A stretch of 64,000 nucleotides of DNA, taken from the NCBI RefSeq assembly GCF_013282625.1, contig NZ_CP054020.1, forward strand, positions 868,001-932,000, in the 5' to 3' direction. The notes under the pieces were generated by a model. The model did no database searches. It had not been told where the DNA came from and saw only the letters and a list, made by a program, of their open reading frames with translations. The DNA is from Thiomicrorhabdus xiamenensis. Its GTDB lineage: Bacteria; Pseudomonadota; Gammaproteobacteria; Thiomicrospirales; Thiomicrospiraceae. The translations under genes and the position numbers were made by a program. Positions 62,361-64,000 of this stretch are shown here, piece by piece; the first letter of the stretch is position 1, and each line of letters begins with the position of its first letter.

Positions 62361-64000
62361 ATGAGTCTGATCGATGCCGTATTCAATCGCAGCCGGGTGA
62401 TTCTGCTGACCTTTATTATGCTCATCGTCGCCGGTGCTTACGCCTACCTGTCGATACCGAAAGAGTCTTCGCCGGATGTCCCTATCCCGATATTCATTGT
62501 TTCGATGGTGCATGACGGAATTTCCCCGGAAGATGCCGAAAGGCTGTTGATTAAACCGATGGAGAAAGAACTTCAGTCTCTGGATGGTTTGAAAGAGATG
62601 ACGGCGACGGCGGCGGAAAATTACGGCTCGATTCTGCTGGAGTTTTCCGCCGGTGCCGATATTGATCAGGCGCTTCTGGATGTGCGTGAAAAAGTCGATC
62701 TGGCCAAAGCTAATCTGCCGCCCGACACGCTTGAACCGACGGTCAACGAGATTAACGTAGCGCTGTTCCCGGTCATTTCGCTTTCCCTGTCCGGACCGCT
62801 TCCGGAAAGAGAAATGGTGCGTCTGGCGCAGGACTTAAAAGACGAACTGGAATCTCTGAGCGGCGTGCTGGAAGTGGAGATTGGCGGCGATCGGGAGGAG
62901 ATGATGGAAGTCATTATCGAACCGGAAACGCTGGAAACCTATCACCTCTCTTTTGATGAAGTGGTGAGTTTCTTGAGCCGAAACAATCAGTTGGTGCCGG
63001 CCGGGGCGATGGATACCGGTTCCGGGCGCATGGTTTTCAAGGTTCCCGGTGTTATCGAAAATATTCAGGATGTGCTGGAGCTGCCGATCAAAACCCATCA
63101 GGGAACAGTCGTCACTTTCAGCGATCTGGCACAGGTGCGACGTACCTATAAAGATCCGGACGGCTTCGCTCGAGTCGGCGGCGAGCCGGCACTGGTACTC
63201 GAAGTGACCAAGCGCGTCGGGGCGAATATCATTGAAACTATCGATCAGGTAAAAGCTGTTGTGGCCGAAAAGAAGAAGGGTTGGCCGGAAGCGTTGAGTG
63301 TGCACTTTATGCAGGATCAGTCTGAGCAGATCAAAACCCTGCTTGGGGATCTGGAAAATAATGTGCTGACGGCTATTTTTCTGGTCATGCTGGTGATAAT
63401 CGCGGCGCTCGGTATCAAGCCCGCGGTCCTGGTAGGGTTGGCAATACCGGGGGCTTTTCTGTCCGGCATACTGGCGTTGCAAAGTATGGATTACACACTG
63501 AATATTATCGTCCTTTTCAGCCTGATTCTCTCGGTCGGGATGCTGGTTGACGGCGCGATTGTTACGGTGGAATTGGCGCAACGAAAAATGGCTGAAGGCA
63601 TGGCTCCGAAAGAGGCTTATGCTTATGGTGCCAAGCGCATGGCCTGGCCGATTATCGCTTCCACGGCAACGACCTTGAGCGTGTTCTTTCCGCTTTTGTT
63701 CTGGCCGGGCGTGGTCGGCGAGTTCATGAAGTTTTTGCCAATCACCGTGATTCTGACACTGCTCGCATCCTTGTTAATGGCGTTGATTTTTATTCCGGTG
63801 CTCGGATCCGTGGTCTCTTCCAAGGCGGATAAAATGCCGGTGAAATCCACCTCTGAAGAGCCTGAGGATGTGGCTAAGGATCTGCAGGTGCAGGGTCATG
63901 CTGTCGGCCGTTGGACCAAGCTGTATGTCAAGGTGATTACACCGTTATTGAGTCATCCGAAAAAGGTGTTGCTGATTGCGACGCTGTTTATGGCGGCATC
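62361..64000 (+). CDS. RND-family efflux pump inner-membrane subunit (partial, runs off the window)
   Basis: The ATG at 62361 opens a frame that stays open to the window end, giving about 546 residues of a protein usually over 1000 long. It starts MSLIDAVFNRSRVILLTFIM (first span), then the porter domain (PDVPIPIFIV, EKELQSLDGLKEMTATAAEN, LDVREKVDLAKANLP). Spans 2-6 include LFSLILSVGMLVDGAIVTVE with the conserved proton-relay Asp area (VGMLVDGAIV). It is an AcrB-superfamily proton antiporter of the HAE-like type. The substrate is unknown. Co-transcribed with the adaptor gene. Confidence 0.9.
   Translation, partial: MSLIDAVFNRSRVILLTFIMLIVAGAYAYLSIPKESSPDVPIPIFIVSMVHDGISPEDAERLLIKPMEKELQSLDGLKEMTATAAENYGSILLEFSAGADIDQALLDVREKVDLAKANLPPDTLEPTVNEINVALFPVISLSLSGPLPEREMVRLAQDLKDELESLSGVLEVEIGGDREEMMEVIIEPETLETYHLSFDEVVSFLSRNNQLVPAGAMDTGSGRMVFKVPGVIENIQDVLELPIKTHQGTVVTFSDLAQVRRTYKDPDGFARVGGEPALVLEVTKRVGANIIETIDQVKAVVAEKKKGWPEALSVHFMQDQSEQIKTLLGDLENNVLTAIFLVMLVIIAALGIKPAVLVGLAIPGAFLSGILALQSMDYTLNIIVLFSLILSVGMLVDGAIVTVELAQRKMAEGMAPKEAYAYGAKRMAWPIIASTATTLSVFFPLLFWPGVVGEFMKFLPITVILTLLASLLMALIFIPVLGSVVSSKADKMPVKSTSEEPEDVAKDLQVQGHAVGRWTKLYVKVITPLLSHPKKVLLIATLFMAA

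Noticed and set aside
61586-62425. 279-residue minus-strand frame
   Set aside because: Antisense shadow of the RND adaptor gene.

Overview
The window looks like chromosome from a sulfur-oxidising, probably autotrophic gammaproteobacterium of the Thiomicrospira / Thiomicrorhabdus / Hydrogenovibrio type. This is inferred from gene content and order: a flavocytochrome-c-type sulfide dehydrogenase flavoprotein with several c-type cytochromes, a periplasmic alpha-carbonic anhydrase, a SulP anion transporter, and gammaproteobacterial blocks such as thrS-infC-rpmI-rplT, pheST-ihfA-merR-tRNA-Pro and the tesA / FtsX-permease / ABC-ATPase cluster. No rRNA, CRISPR array, transposase, integrase or prophage was seen. 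Species identity cannot be fixed by reading.

Layout. 1-1650: AT-rich left end with a coiled-coil membrane protein, an orphan NifX/NifB-like protein and about 0.7 kb without a confident gene. 1.7-10.1 kb: DMT transporter, histone-H1-like protein, large DUF2339 membrane protein, an OFA-type MFS transporter broken by a +1 frameshift, and a PAS-containing chemoreceptor. 10.5-17.1 kb: PA2779/PA2778-like secreted pair, tRNA-Leu(UAG), SYLF lipoprotein, GNAT acetyltransferase, then a two-gene signalling unit: an MBL(phosphodiesterase-like)-GAF-HD-GYP fusion and a DUF3095 protein with cyclase-like motifs. 17.4-21.5 kb: two small exported proteins and a divergent LysR/methyltransferase versus azoR/pirin locus sharing a 19-bp palindrome.

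21.5-26.8 kb, minus strand: the most interesting block. It is one tightly packed six-gene operon encoding a CydA-like membrane subunit fused to cytochrome c, a second CydA-like subunit, a monoheme cytochrome c, a sulfide-dehydrogenase-type flavoprotein, a diheme cytochrome c and a 31-residue single-span protein. I infer a membrane complex in which sulfide electrons pass through cytochromes c into a bd-like module. 27-33.1 kb: Pcm, then a thiamine-uptake locus under a TPP riboswitch (TonB-dependent receptor, two YkoF-like thiamine-binding paralogues flanking a methyltransferase, and a PnuC/PnuT permease), facing a kinase-fold protein.

33.2-42.2 kb: HDOD protein, thrS-infC (ATC start)-rpmI-rplT, pheS-pheT-ihfA-merR and tRNA-Pro(GGG). 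42.5-45 kb: four unrecognised small or secreted proteins. 45-54.3 kb: FtsX-like permease, ABC ATPase, TesA, second HDOD protein, Lon, MogA-like protein, PrmB. 54.4-64 kb: alpha-carbonic anhydrase, YbgC-type thioesterase, aroC, MFS transporter, gloA, ppnP, a 42-residue membrane protein divergent from a SulP transporter, and an RND efflux adaptor with an inner-membrane pump that runs off the right end.
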